Positions 31,957 to 43,779 of a stretch of 64,000 nt of DNA are shown in pieces. Position numbers and translations under genes: made by a program. This DNA comes from Gracilaria domingensis (lineage: Eukaryota > Rhodophyta > Florideophyceae > Gracilariales > Gracilariaceae). Under the pieces are notes generated by a model, which was not told the origin of the DNA, did no database searches, and worked only from the letters and a program-made list of their open reading frames with translations. Location of the stretch: NCBI GenBank assembly GCA_022539475.1, contig VCMS01000309.1:17478-81477 (forward strand). Direction: 5' to 3'. How positions within the stretch are numbered: the first letter of the stretch is position 1; the number at the start of each line of letters is the position of its first letter.

Positions 31957-33870
31957 GTGAATGAAATCTCAATGACAGAAGCACTCCAGTATTTCCGCCG
32001 GGGAATGCCACCCTCGATGCGTCGGCAAGCTGCTCTTCACAAGAAGCGCGTTGCCAAGCAACAGCAGCAGGCTTCAAATCGCAATGCGGCTCTTGAACTG
32101 CTACGAAAAGGACGTGGTGTTCGCGACGTAGCCCGACAAACATGGAGTTCCTAGCGATGACACAATACGAAAGTACAGAGCATTAAACCGCTACATCACC
32201 TTCAAACGAACTGAAAACCGAGAGCAAGCAAAGATTGCTGCTGAACCATAGTAGCATGTTGAATCATTCTTTGCAGTCTTAGAGAATATTGAAAAGCAAA
32301 AACCGGGAATCCTAACCAATCCCAACCCTATTTTGGAACATGGACGAGACCAGTATTGACAATATTCTTGGAAAGTCAGTAAAGGTTGTCTCATCTTCTG
32401 CAACCAGGAATGGCGGAGCACGAGCCGTCAAATCAACTTGCGGTGTATCCAAACACATCACTTGTATTATTGCCGCTTCTGCAGCAGGCCGCATTGCACT
32501 GCCCTACTTCACTATAGCGGGAAAACGCAACTCCAATGATTGGTGGAGCCCTGTCGAAGGATCTTTCTTTGCACCTCCGACAGGTACTATTGCGAGGTTT
32601 ACGAAGCCAGGTTCGTTTCCACCAGAGGGGGTCAAAAAAGTATCAGACAATGGATCTATGGAGGGTCCCCTGATGCCTTCATTTGTGAAACATATCGGAA
32701 ACACGGCGAAGTTATAGCTCAAAAAAAACCGCTCATACTTTCTCTTCCTTGATAGTCATTCTTCGCGTAAGGACCGAGAATCGGTGGATTAATGCAGACA
32801 ACGCAATATGGAAGATGCAATCAATGCTGCAAACACATCTCATTTCTTACAGCCCACAGGGCCCGTGACCAAAACATAAACCAGTGCTTTCAGACGGTCA
32901 TGAGAGAAGCGAGGGATGAATTCTGTTGCCAGGGAATAATGACCAAGGTGAACTACAACTTAGCTTGTGCTGTCTATGCACATGGGGCGATCACCGAAGA
33001 TGACGTTAAGCAAGCCTTCAAAAAGCAGGGGTGCTTCCGCTCCAGCGCAATTTTCCGGACCAATTCAAAACCTACAAGGACAAAGCTCGGGAGTACGTTA
33101 AAAAGGAAGAAGTGAAACTGAAATATGCAGGCGAAAACAGCACTGTAATTTCCGTTCAGCAGCGTAAGAGCGGTAAGAGCACATATACAGAATTAGCCAA
33201 TGTGTTTGAGAACGAAAAGGGCTACTCGGAAAAGATCAAATCTCTGTCAACAAACTTGAAAGAGACCGAGACAGTCAATTCTATTTTGATGAATCATATC
33301 GCCAAACCAGGATTTCGCAGTGGAGTCTATAACGTTGAAAACACAGAACCAAGAGTTCTTTTTGACGCTGGGCAGGTGGCGCAGTCGGTAACTCATGGGG
33401 AGAAGCTGCGCAAGCGCAAGCAGAAAGAGACGGAGGCAGTTAGAATGCAACAGAAGAAGGCAAATGCAACGTTGAGAAGAGCCAAAGAAATGATTGAAGC
33501 CCGGTCAAAGGCTGAAAAAGCCGCCGCTGAGCGCATAAGGAAGCGTACAGAAGAGCATAAACGTCGTGAAAAGGAACGACAGAGAAAGCGTATGCAGCTT
33601 GTCAAGCGTAAGCGAGACCTTCAATCCGCTTCTGAGCAAAGGAAACGGGTTACAGAGGCGCGCAAGTTTTTGGTTTTGTTGGGGAAGAAAACGGCTTTGG
33701 TTGCTCACGAACAGCTTGCTCGTAGCAAATCAAGCTCCGGAAAGAGAGCGAAGGTTGGCGTTAAAACATATCAGTTCGTTGCATTAGTCGTGGTGGAGCT
33801 TGTCGACAAGCGGTTGAGGCAGGACTCTGTGAGCCAATTTATTCCACATAATGCCATAACTTTCGGTTGA
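31957..33870 (+). pseudogene. Pogo/DDE_1-like transposase inserted in the retroelement
   Basis: Several frames in order read as one decayed transposase. First, a helix-turn-helix-like start (NAALELLRKGRGVRDVARQ, SSDDTIRKYRAL). Then MDETSIDNILGKS near 32340, the first catalytic Asp context of DDE_1 proteins, and AASAAGRIALPYFTIAGK. Then YFLFLDSHSSRK near 32745, the second Asp, and NTSHFLQPTGP near 32830, the region of the third acid. Then MTKVNYNLACAVYAHGAITEDDVKQAFKKQGCF and a Lys/Arg-rich coiled-coil tail (33350-33640). At least three frame changes or stops break it. It lies on the opposite strand to the retroelement and splits it. Terminal inverted repeats were not resolved. Confidence 0.65.
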
Positions 33871-33989
33871 CGGCTTGGTCGGCCGAGACAGTGTTGGTTG
33901 GCGCCTCGATTCAAATTTAGACTGTCAGCGAGATTGAGCACCTTGCTGGAATCGTCTGATGGAGACAAATTATAAGAGCCCTTCATGAG

Positions 33990-35570
33990 AATAAAAAGAC
34001 CCGTGAGTTATTGACTTGCTTCTATATCTTCGTTAATTGTCCAGAATACGGCTGGTCGGAAGGGTATGCGGAAGACCGCATCCATCTTGCCATTGAGAGT
34101 CCTAGCCCACAATTGCTGAACGGAAGGCATGCTCGTTTCTCTCCTCGCTCGGAGATCTCTCTGTGAATCTGTGTGAACACTCTTCGCTGTTAGACATCGA
34201 ATTCGTGGACTTCAACCTTGGTTAAATGCAGCGGGGTTGTTCGCAAGGTATATGTCATGTTACAGGCCCCAGCGCAAAATCTAAGGAGCGTGAGTGACAT
34301 CTGAGGATCATTCAAGGATATTAGCTTGGAGCACACCCTGAGATGCTTTTCCCGGCGAGAATGCAGCAAAGATTCAATATTAGTTCCGTGTCCGATGTAG
34401 GAACCGAACACTTCAACCGCTTCACATACATTTACTGCTGCAGAAAAGTTGGGTATTGATGGGATCCTCCACCACCAGGCAAACGTTTATTCAAATTAGG
34501 AGCGTAACCTACTTTGGCGCCTTCAGAGCTAAAGGCGTGGATAAAATCTGGTGCTGAGTTCTTTCCTATAACAACATTGCCATCGTCGGAGTAAAACAAA
34601 TTTTGAACAGGTTTGAGTTGGTCTTGCAGCTTAAGGATTATGGAATGTAGTGTGAGTGCAAAGAGAAGCGGGCTCAAAATGTCCGCCTCTTGCGTCGCAG
34701 TTCTACTTTTGATGATGAATTCGCCGAAGCGCAGAGGAATCGGTTTTTGGTAGCAGCAATGCACGAAGCGCGCTATTTCATGGCAGTGTTCAATGGTTTC
34801 CGTAAGTATGAGTTTTTGATTTACTGCATGAAACGCATTTCGTGCATCAATTCTCAGCAGCATCATGTCTTCTCTTCGCATTTTGTTTGTAACGGTTTGT
34901 AATATATGCACGATAGCCTCATTGCCACAGGAAGTGCCTACACCTAGTTGGCGGAGATATGATTGGATTCCGGGGCTTTGTGAGACAATAGCCGCCACAT
35001 TCGTGCAAAGAATCGGCGCCAAACTAAACCAATTGCCAACGGCCGCAGTTTGTGTGAACCTGGTTTCTCAATGCCAGTAAGATTTCCAATTGCAAAACAT
35101 TGACTGGTGATTGCCGGGAGCTTTCCCGCGATGACACTGTTCACGAAAAGGGTCACTTGGGTCATAATCGGGTGGTCGGGTGGCTGATCTTCTGGTGTTG
35201 AAGCAAGGTATTTAAAGAATATGGGCCTCATTCCATCCGGTCCTGGAGCCGAAGATTTGGAAATGTTTTGCAATGTCCTTGTGACAAATGCCTCTTCTAT
35301 CACGAACGGAGGTCGAAGCTCGGATTGTGGAATTGGTGATATACACAGTGATGGTGCAGGGTGTAGGTCTGACAGTGAGCGAGCAGATTGGTGCAAGGGT
35401 GAAACTGGCTGTGATTGTGACTCCAATATTTGACATACTTTGGTGTATTCTCCGTTTAAGAATGATTTTCTGCCTCTGCGTTGTTTATTTGGCGCATTCC
35501 GTGAGTTTGGGGGATGACGGAGGTGAGCTATACGAGCTTGGCCCAGGAGAGTATTCCACTCTCCTGACAA
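33990..35570 (-). pseudogene. Non-LTR-type reverse transcriptase, N-terminal and RT parts
   Basis: From 35570: an N-terminal segment, then SAPGPDGMRPIFFKYL, LTGIEKPGSHKLRPLAIG (fingers) and, after a frame change near 34950-35020, MMLLRIDARNAFHAVNQ, QEADILSPLLFALTLHS and the catalytic FYSDDGNVVIG (about 34582-34593; YSDD for YADD). After another slip: FGSYIGHGTNIESLL, LLRFCAGACNMTYTLRTTP and a GLGLS segment near 34090. These are the RT palm and thumb-like regions of non-LTR elements with a restriction-like endonuclease. The frame is broken at least three times. Continuation is at 30475-31321 beyond the inserted transposon. Confidence 0.7.
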
Positions 35571-37225
35571 AGCCAGTTGGATACGCCTCTTCAGGCAACG
35601 ATGGAGATAGGGTCGGTTGCGGTTCCTGGGTTCACCACGACCGTCTCTTCTAACACAAGTTTCGGGACTGCGAAAAGCCGGTTGAGGCAGTGCAATTTTA
35701 GCGCAATGGTGCGAGCAGAATTCAAGTTATGAAGCAGGTGGTACAAAAGCTCAATTTAATTGAAGAGAATGGAGCGAGGTAGATATTCCACTGTTGGTAC
35801 GAAAATATTTAGGATTGTGGAGATAGAAAGGCAGTCTCCTAAGTGAAGGGAATATCAACTTGGAAAATGTTGAGGAACGGAATTTCTACTTTTATGAATT
35901 GAGCAGCGAGAGTGCCCATGATCTGGATTATATTATTATTAGTCTTAGGATTCTAATTTTCAGGCTTTGCATAATGTGGATTAGAACAAAATCCGTTATA
36001 TATAATCAAAATCAATGGACTCAAGCTTGGTTTCCAGAAGTTTTTATTTTGCTTGGATACAAAGCTCTCGGGAAAATTATGAATGGAGGCGAGAATGAGA
36101 AGAAGAACATGTATGCTACTACCCGGCCGCTAGCCGAAAATATTTCTATGATCTGAAGATGTGTACTATAACTTGCATTTTGCATTGATATATTTCTCCA
36201 TGTCATATTTAAACTTTGTCCAAAAAGCAAAATCTGTGAGGGTCGAAGCTATATCAATCAATGGTTTAATATATTTCGTGGCAACGCAATGTGGGACAGG
36301 TAATTGCAGAAAACTATATAATTATTTGTTAGATATGATAAGTCGTTCTATGAAGTGTATGGTACTGGTAATGACAGGAAGCATTTGAGCACAAAATGAA
36401 GTGTTCTTTGCCCGCCAATGACACGAAACAGGAGAGAAGTTTGGGAATAGTATAAAAGAAAAGCTATTAGAGCAGATAGCTAACTTCTCTATCATCATCT
36501 TCTCATCATTATCAACTATCAGTAAAGAAACTTAGATCCAATTCGTTCGCGAAGCGGAGCGGGAGACCGCGCAGCATTTGCGCTGCGACTACTAAAAGGA
36601 CGTTAAAGAACTACGCAGTACCTTGCGCGTACATGAGTTTGACATTAACCTGTCCTGGAAGTGGAATCGACAGTTTTGGTCGGAAACAGCTCTACCGAGA
36701 GCCGGAGTCGAGGGTTACATCTGTGAGAATAGTCTAGTTCCGTCGGGAACCAGAACTATAAGACATCTACTGCTGGACTGTATTGTCTGGTAGTAAATTT
36801 ATTGGACCAAAGTACGAGAAATATCGACAGTGGAAACGGGAAAAAACGATAACCGGAACAACGAGAGCAAAAGGAACCACCACAGACAAGACGGAGAGAC
36901 GGGGAGCCAAGTAGAATGGACTTCGTGAGACAGAGTCACGCCCGCACAAGGCTAACCCAACGGTTGGGTAGTGCGGACGCTTTGCCGACTTACACAAGAC
37001 GAGCCCAGACGAGGGACTGTGTGAGTAGCAGGCAGCGTTGGGGGACGGTGAGACCAGGCTGCCAAAGTGGGAGAGTGAGGGAGGTTGAGGCTTTGGGGGG
37101 AAGGTTGAGACGGAAAGGGCAAGAAGAGATGAGGAGTGAATGTGGGTGGAGGTCGTCGAAGGGGAAGTGGTCTGGCCGGAGTTGAGTCGGAGGCGACTGT
37201 TCCGGCCCTTTTATGCACAACTGCA
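35571..37225. other. Gene-poor stretch, possible LTR remnant
   Basis: No gene is recognised. A TATAAAAG motif near 36453 and several short hairpins at 36550-36750 (CGCAGCATTTGCGCTGCG, GTTCCGTCGGGAAC) hint at an LTR or MITE remnant. 36990-37190 is strongly purine-skewed. Confidence 0.3.
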
Positions 37226-37254
37226 CCGTCGATTCCAGGCAAGAATCGACGGTA
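37226..37254. repeat. Short perfect inverted repeat
   Basis: ACCGTCGATTC (37226-37236) is inverted at 37244-37254 with a 7-nt loop. Confidence 0.6.
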
Positions 37255-39049
37255 CGGTTGGCTTGGCCAATGGCTGAGTTGTATGTACCGTACTAGCCTA
37301 AAAGAGGGGTAGATGGTAGATACTTTTAGCGCATATGCTGCTACAGGGGTCGCCTAAGCAACGCGGTACACAGCGTGGAATGCACTTGTACTTGCGCAAG
37401 CGCGGGGGCCTCCTGTGGGTGACCACGAATTTGGCAATTGACAGCCGATGAGGTCGGGTGGTCAGCGTTGGAGCGTTCTCAGCCGCTTAAGTAGACAATT
37501 TCATGTCGCCCAGCTTGTAGTGCAGGGCACCCTGACCACGGGCAAAGTAGATTCTGCGTTGAAAACTAACTAAAGCTAAGATAGGATTAACTACAATAAA
37601 CCATTTTTAAACTATATTCTATATCCCAGCTGCGTTCGGCACAACGCAGCAGTGTAGGCTAGTACACCTGTCACGTGTACCGTTTGCCTGGCGATAAATC
37701 TTTCATTTAAAGCGATTTACAAAATGCTCTAGAGGTTTCCGATGCTCTTTGGGGACAGAAGTGTCTCGTAGTAAAGATATCCGGATTTTCACCTTTGGAA
37801 AACTATGGTTTGAACAGCTTGTAAACCGACCTGTAAAACGTCGAAACGTCACTATGAGCGTGTCAAAACTATGGGATCATGGTCCGTGCGGTCTATCTTC
37901 TTTTCTTATTCAGTCGCATATTCAAAATCTTTCCACGCTTTCTTTGTGAGAACGGATCTTTCTCATCATGATAACCAGACGTGCGGAGAAAGAGAAATTC
38001 AAAAGGCTTCTAAACGGCAGAAGATAAAAACGTTCAGAGTCCAAAAAGGGGGTCAAATGAAGCCATTTATCAGCGGAAAGGTATAGAACGTTCATCAACT
38101 AAGCTGGCATGCACCGATCTTTTTATGCGGTCCTATTGAGTATAGTGTATGGTTCTTTCGTTCATCGAATGGACTAAGGTTCAGCGACTAATGGCAGCCT
38201 CGGATGCAGGGTGTCCTACCAGAAGTACAATGTTTCATTTCTTTGAGGACTCACCGTTGTACGCATTTTGCTAACCACTTCTTTCCTTCCGAGTGAAAAA
38301 AATTAAAGAAGTAGTTCGAGAAACTAGTGGCGGTCTCGGATGCCGGTTGTGTTACAAGGGGTTCAACTTTGGACTTCTTTCAAAACTCGCCCTCGTACGC
38401 GTATTTTTAAGCATTTATTCTCTCCCAGTGGAAAGAATGGCACTAAAGAATTTAAAGTGAACAAGGATGTAAGTAACGATCTCAAAAACTTTTAAGGCAA
38501 TCGATAAATAAAATTTAAATATGTTCCCATTCTGAACGTTCAATAACATAAAAATATTGTCTTACTAGTATCGCTTAGTACTTCAATATTTCTCTTGAGA
38601 CATTTCGAGTGGTTAATATTCACTAGTGCATTGAAATCTTTTTGCGGCTTTCAGCCAGTAGTTTAATCATAGCAGAACTATTACTTTGCATGTCGCAATT
38701 TTCTTTTTTTTGAAAATGTTGTAATATCTTCACTACAATTGAAACTATTTCTACTGAGACCTACCATCTCAATATCCATCTCACTATTCTTCGTTAGCTC
38801 TTCAAAAGCTTTCTGTATCATTTCAATATTTCAAATTCTGGGCAAATTGCGCCATATATTTTTGGTAATATATGAGGCACCCAATAGGACTGAATCACTT
38901 CGCTCTAAAGAAGAATCATATGCAGTCCTTTTCGGTAGCCTATCGGCGCATACTGGCTTCCCTCCCAAACCGCTACAAACAAAGGAAATACTTCTAAGAA
39001 TCTTCTGTATTCCTGAATTGTATAACGGAAACGGAAGGCCTGCACTGAC
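37255..39049. other. AT-rich stretch without a recognised gene
   Basis: Two segments (about 38160-38290 and 38315-38410) look like diverged copies of one another: CGGTCTCGGATGCCGGTTGT against GCAGCCTCGGATGCAGGGTG, each followed by an ACTCACC/ACTCGCC...GTACGC block. Nothing else is recognised. Confidence 0.3.
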
Positions 39050-39871
39050 TTACTGGAGGTTCCATTCCGGCTGAGGTTGTGGTTCCGCCTTAAATTGCAC
39101 CACGTGCAAATTCTGACTAAACAGGGCTAGAACGGTGGCCTTCTGCATTCGCCATGATTTCTCATAACCCGGGTCCCTGATAAAAATTGAATTTCTGAAC
39201 AGGGTACTCGAAGGGTGATATAAGAGCGTCATCTCTTCCTCGGAGAAACGAAGGAAAGGAAAGGGGGGCACGTAAAGACTTGCTCCCGGAAAAGGCGTGG
39301 ACACTAAACCAAAACATGTAAGATCACCAAAAAAATGCAGGTCTACCTTTGGAATCTTATCCTTTTCGCAAATTCTTGAACGCTTGAGATTGAATCGAGA
39401 AGGGTTGTAATTAATAAGACCTTTGATCTTCTCTATGTGCAATTCTTCACCAGAAGGCCCATAGTTGTATCTATAGCATTTGGGACAGAAGGATACCGTA
39501 ACGATGTTTCCGCACAACACATGTTTCCACTCTTGAAGCAAAGAACAAGAAGTTTCCTTCCTGAACAAAGAAAAAAGAATTTCCCATTTCTGGACACTTT
39601 CTTTATCTAAAGTAAGAAGAGCGAAACACGCCTCGCATGACGCTGCTTCACATACCGATCGAATATTGAAGAACCGCCCAACTACAGTTCGAATATGACC
39701 CGCAACTGGCGGCTGTCCAATAGCGCTAGTGGAACTCATGAAGGTTGATACCCGAAGAGCTCTCGAGAAGTGGATCGAAGGGATGGATAACGAGATTTCT
39801 TCGCAATTGCCACACGGCTGGGTTGCCACAAAACTCGACAATGAGTATTTTGTGAGGCTCCGAGCTCTCAT
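39050..39871 (-). CDS. Unrecognised single-exon gene, possible zinc-binding protein
   Basis: The 273-codon frame starts at a true ATG (39871) and is unbroken. The protein has three Cys pairs of the C-x2-C type (CGNC near residue 20, CEAC near 80, CPKC near 128) plus scattered single Cys. There is no signal peptide or long membrane segment. The remainder is mixed alpha/beta in composition, with an aromatic- and Pro-rich C-terminal third (PFPGASLYVPPFPFLRF). I do not recognise the family. It could be a lineage-specific gene or the remains of a transposon gene; no repeats adjoin it. Confidence 0.45.
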   Translation of the reverse strand: MRARSLTKYSLSSFVATQPCGNCEEISLSIPSIHFSRALRVSTFMSSTSAIGQPPVAGHIRTVVGRFFNIRSVCEAASCEACFALLTLDKESVQKWEILFSLFRKETSCSLLQEWKHVLCGNIVTVSFCPKCYRYNYGPSGEELHIEKIKGLINYNPSRFNLKRSRICEKDKIPKVDLHFFGDLTCFGLVSTPFPGASLYVPPFPFLRFSEEEMTLLYHPSSTLFRNSIFIRDPGYEKSWRMQKATVLALFSQNLHVVQFKAEPQPQPEWNLQ

Positions 39872-40550
39872 GTGGTCCGAATCCCTGAAGCGCGTATCTC
39901 AAAATTCCCGATTACGACGGCCATTGACGAGACTAAACAAATTAACTGCGATAAATAAATAATAATTAAAATTTGAACTTATTGGGTTACTAATAATTGT
40001 ATCGTATATTGAACTTTCTGGCAAAAATATTGTGGACATGAGTCATGTACGAAATATACACATTTTGAACAGAAGCTTGCTGCTTCACAACCAAATGATG
40101 CCGTCGAATCGATTGCTCGCAAAATCGACTAGAAATCCTGATTAAAGAGGTAGAAGGAGAATGATATCCTGGAATCACTGGTTGTTGCCCAAAACTTTGT
40201 GCTTGGCGTTGTCCCCGGACGTGGTATTGTTGAACTATCAAAGGGTACCACTATAAGAATTTTTTTCAAAACTGTGAACGTAACTTGAAGGCGATTGGAT
40301 GTTTTAGATCCTCGTATTACATTCATTAAGCCATCCGCGCGACCTCCATTTTGGCACCGTGCATATTAAATTATCAATTTTTTCAGTTTTGTGAATGTCG
40401 TATGAGGTGTGAGATAGTACGCGAGAGCGTCTACTCAATAGAATGTCCGGGAACGGTAGTGTGGATCTGCGGCACTCGTAGTGTAAAGCCGTGTGAGCGG
40501 CCGAGTCGGAAAAGACGGTCGTTGAAGGTGCGGAGTAGCTCACGGCACTC
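39872..40550. other. Intergenic stretch left of element C
   Basis: No gene is recognised. It includes the flank beyond the end of LTR C. Confidence 0.3.
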
Positions 40551-40854
40551 TGTGGTGAAACCGAGTACGGAAACACGCGCATCCCAAAAAGGTACCACGC
40601 GCCTAGCCAGAGAGCCGGTGCAACGGTAGTGATATTGCTGCAGAAGAGCTTGTGCAGGTCTCAGACAAGCTGAGTTCCTACTACGACTTAGGATCCGTGC
40701 CACGGGAAACTAGACGAAGTGCCTAGTAGGAAGCACCTTGGTTTACTGTCTTGGGAGCTAGCGCTGACCTTGCGAAAATAAATATCTAGTTTGGCGCCGC
40801 CACACACGTGTACGACTTACCGACTACAGGGCACTAGCTGCCACTGGCATACAC
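40551..40854 (-). repeat. Element C: 3' LTR (inner end approximate)
   Basis: On the minus strand it ends CTCGGTTTCACCACA at 40551, close to the CACCACA ends of LTRs A and D. Its AGTAAACCAAGGTGCTTC box (about 40728-40745) matches AGTAAACCTCAAGGAGGCTTC of LTR A. It lies where the 3' LTR of element C should be, just past the antisense gene. It is shorter than A, so it may be internally deleted. Confidence 0.5.
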
Positions 40855-43064
40855 GTGCACTACCACTACTATGTCTACTACAACAACAGCATCCGACTAG
40901 CGGCTTTCCTTTCAACATCACCACTGCAACCGTCACGGCTCAGTATCTTACAGACCCCCTTCTTAGCTTGTTGCCCGTCCTCGGGCGACCTCCCGTCTGA
41001 AACGTTCGAATCCGTTTTCGGTGTCTATTTGATACAATGCAAAAAGCGCTTATCTTCCTCCTTCCTCGCTCCACTTCATACTGTCTCTCTTCAACTCACC
41101 GTCCGTAATGGTGCCATACCTTCTCTTGATCCCTTCCGGTTCCCTCGTGTCACCACGCTACACGTCGGAGAGCATTGGGTCAGTCCTGATGCGGAGTTCG
41201 ATCATCGCCGTATCCCGGGCATCGTTCCTTTCTCCCGTCGTTGCGTATGCATTCCGTATCCGGTCGATGAGTATGTTGACCTCAACGGCGAATGGTGTGA
41301 CGCCAATCGTTTCTCCGCGATACTGGTTCGTCCGACTGTCGCGTATCTCACCGGCAACAGGCGTCTTCGCGATGACTCTTGGGAGGCCCGTTGCGGACAT
41401 TTGCGCATCCATATTGACGAAGGTACTCGCATTAACGCCGTGCACTCCGATATCGGTATTCCAGTCGACATGCCGTTGATACGGTGCCCGCAAGAGCGTG
41501 AGTACCAACACTCACTAGCAGTCATCCTTCGCCGCCTGCAGGAACAGTACGCCGATCAACCCCACACGGCCTCCTTCCTCCACAAGACCACGATCTTCTC
41601 GGTCTCATCGCGTTGCCGCTAAAGTTCGATAAGTTTTATCTTATCGCCGACCGCGGCCGGTGGGGTGACGATATTGGCGACGAAGCGCGCATCCGAACTG
41701 GACATTATTTCTTCTTCGGCTGGCACAATCAGGAATTTCATGTCCTACTAGGTCGCAGTAGTACTGCGTCCGAAACGGCAGGGACTGTATTTAGAGGTCC
41801 CTGTACGGGAGCAGATATTCACCGTCTCCCGGTATCTATGCGTGCCGACGCCATCGATTGCGGCTTACTATACGGAAGCCATCGTCACCGACGATCGGAT
41901 GGCCTTCCTCGTCCGCACCGTACTCAAGGTAGAGTGGGCTGTATTGGTCTGTTTTTCCTTTCCGTAGGCTGCTAGGTACGGGCTCCCGATGCATTTGAAG
42001 TTCCATGACTGGCGTCCTGCCATGGATCCGGATCTCGAAGCTCCGGCATGGCGGCTGATGCGACTTCCATGCGAACTAGTTCGCTTCATTCGTGGCCTCG
42101 GGGTACGGAACATCGTGAAGGGAACCGACTTCGGAGCAAGGGAGGTCGACGCACTCCTTGACTACGTGGTGCAGATTGATTGGGAGAAGACAGCGGGACC
42201 TGGATACCTTTGGTAAGACTACGATGCTGACTCAGTTCCCGGCATTCCCCGTCATCCGGCGAAGCACGAAGATGGGAAGAAATACCGAAACGACCCTTCA
42301 TTCCTACCGCAATCGGAGTGGATGGATGCAACCCGCGATCGAGCGCCTCATTACTTTCCGCAAGAGGCTGGTTTCATTAAAAAATGTCTCCCGTGTGGCT
42401 ACATTGTTCAACCGGAAGCGGTAGAGAAACAAGACGAGGAGACGCCAGCTATAGAAATCGTTTTGGCTGGGACTCCGACTCCAGTTCCTGCTCCTCGGTA
42501 CACCGTGTCACGGCGTGTCGCGTGCTCCTCTATTGAACCGGAGATGGACACGGCGCTGCGTCACGTCCACGAAAGGTTCGTCACCACTGCTGCGCTTGAT
42601 CTCACCGAGGATGGAGTTCATCTCTCACAGGAGTTGTACGCCGCCTACCGTTCGCTCAACGATCGGTGCGTTGCGGTGGGGGCGCATACGTCGGATATTA
42701 TGTCCGAAGCGCTGAAACGTGCGTCCGGTTTGGTCGAGTACGCAAGCGTTGGCAGCACAACATGAGCCGACTAGATCTCTTCCGCGCAGCGGTGGTTACT
42801 CACTTTCAGAACATTGTTTCTGTATCACAGAGAAGCGCAGAGACCGTTGTCGCGGAGGCCACAAACTCGTTCAGCGTAGAACCGACGGACGCAGGTTCCC
42901 TCCTTAGGCGCCTTCGCCGCATCCGGGATGCGCTAGTAGCAGAAGATCAGGCCACAATTCAAAGTGCAGAAACGGGTGCGGGACCAAGTCCGGATGAAGA
43001 CAGAACGAACGCTCCTGCAGCCCACGAAGAGGATAAAATAATACCTAGTAAAGAGGCTCAATAG
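40855..43064 (+). pseudogene. Element C: antisense accessory gene between pol and 3' LTR
   Basis: Runs opposite to the element's pol (minus strand). A 255-codon frame (40855-41622) has no clear ATG start. It contains VDEYVDLNGEW and VRPTVAYLTGNRRLRDDSWEARCGHLRI, which align with VDSYAVDG and VTPSCLFVGRNETRQFARNEMA of copy A. After frame changes near 41620 and 41900, the frame 41989-42216 has PCELVRFIRGLGV...AREVDALLDYVVQIDW, aligning with the PELIR...QID block of copy A. A TAA at 42214 is followed in the same frame by 42217-42765 (YFPQEAGFIKK and onward). The last frame (to 43064) contains LFRAAVVTHFQNI, like RAAVI..FL of A and B. It is the longest surviving N-terminal half of the family. Confidence 0.65.
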
Positions 43065-43760
43065 GTCCGGTGCCGAGCCTAAAGCGTAACGTACGTACGT
43101 CTAAAGAACCGGGAGGATGGCTTGCGGAGAGCAACGGTATGTCCAGTGAGCAGCAATGTTACTCAAATACACAGTTTGATTTTTCGGAGAGCTTGAGAGC
43201 TGCCATGCATGTGCGCGCGCTTACAAACCGATACGGTAATAAGTAATACGCGTAGATCGTGGACGCCGGCTCTCAAAAATTTCTAAGTCTTTTGAGCACG
43301 CCGGGGTGCAAATCGCGTGTTTTCAGCCTCTGAAACGGCTTCGTTTCCGAGATATCGTGCAAACAAGTAATCGCCGCTTTTGACCCTTCGCGGAGTAGTA
43401 TTTTCACAACAAATACTTTGATTATTCTTGTAAGTAGCCTCTGGCGCTTGCAGGCGCTCCCTGCCGTATACGGGCCTAGAGAGCATGCGCCCATGGTGTT
43501 GTCGCCCTCCATGGCGTGGCGCGTCTCTGCTGGGCGAACTGCGTGCACCGCGTCCTTGCTGGACGCTCCACTGCGTGCTGCGCATTGCGCAAAGTGCTCA
43601 AGTGCCTTCCAGGTGCTTTGTTCTTCCATCCGCATCCGTATTCGGACCATTCCCGAGTGTTCGCGTTGCATTTTTTGCTTCGTGTGTTGAATCAGTAAGC
43701 CGAGAGGGAAAAGGCTTTGTTATAAAGAAGCAATGTAAATCTGACACTTCGTTCCAACCT
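43065..43760. other. Element C: spacer between antisense gene and pol end
   Basis: Equivalent to the pol to antisense-gene spacer in A and B. It has no gene I can support, and short inverted motifs (GGCGCTTGCAGGCGC) near 43440-43460. Confidence 0.3.
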
Positions 43761-43779
43761 GTTTTGAGAGGGTAAATTC

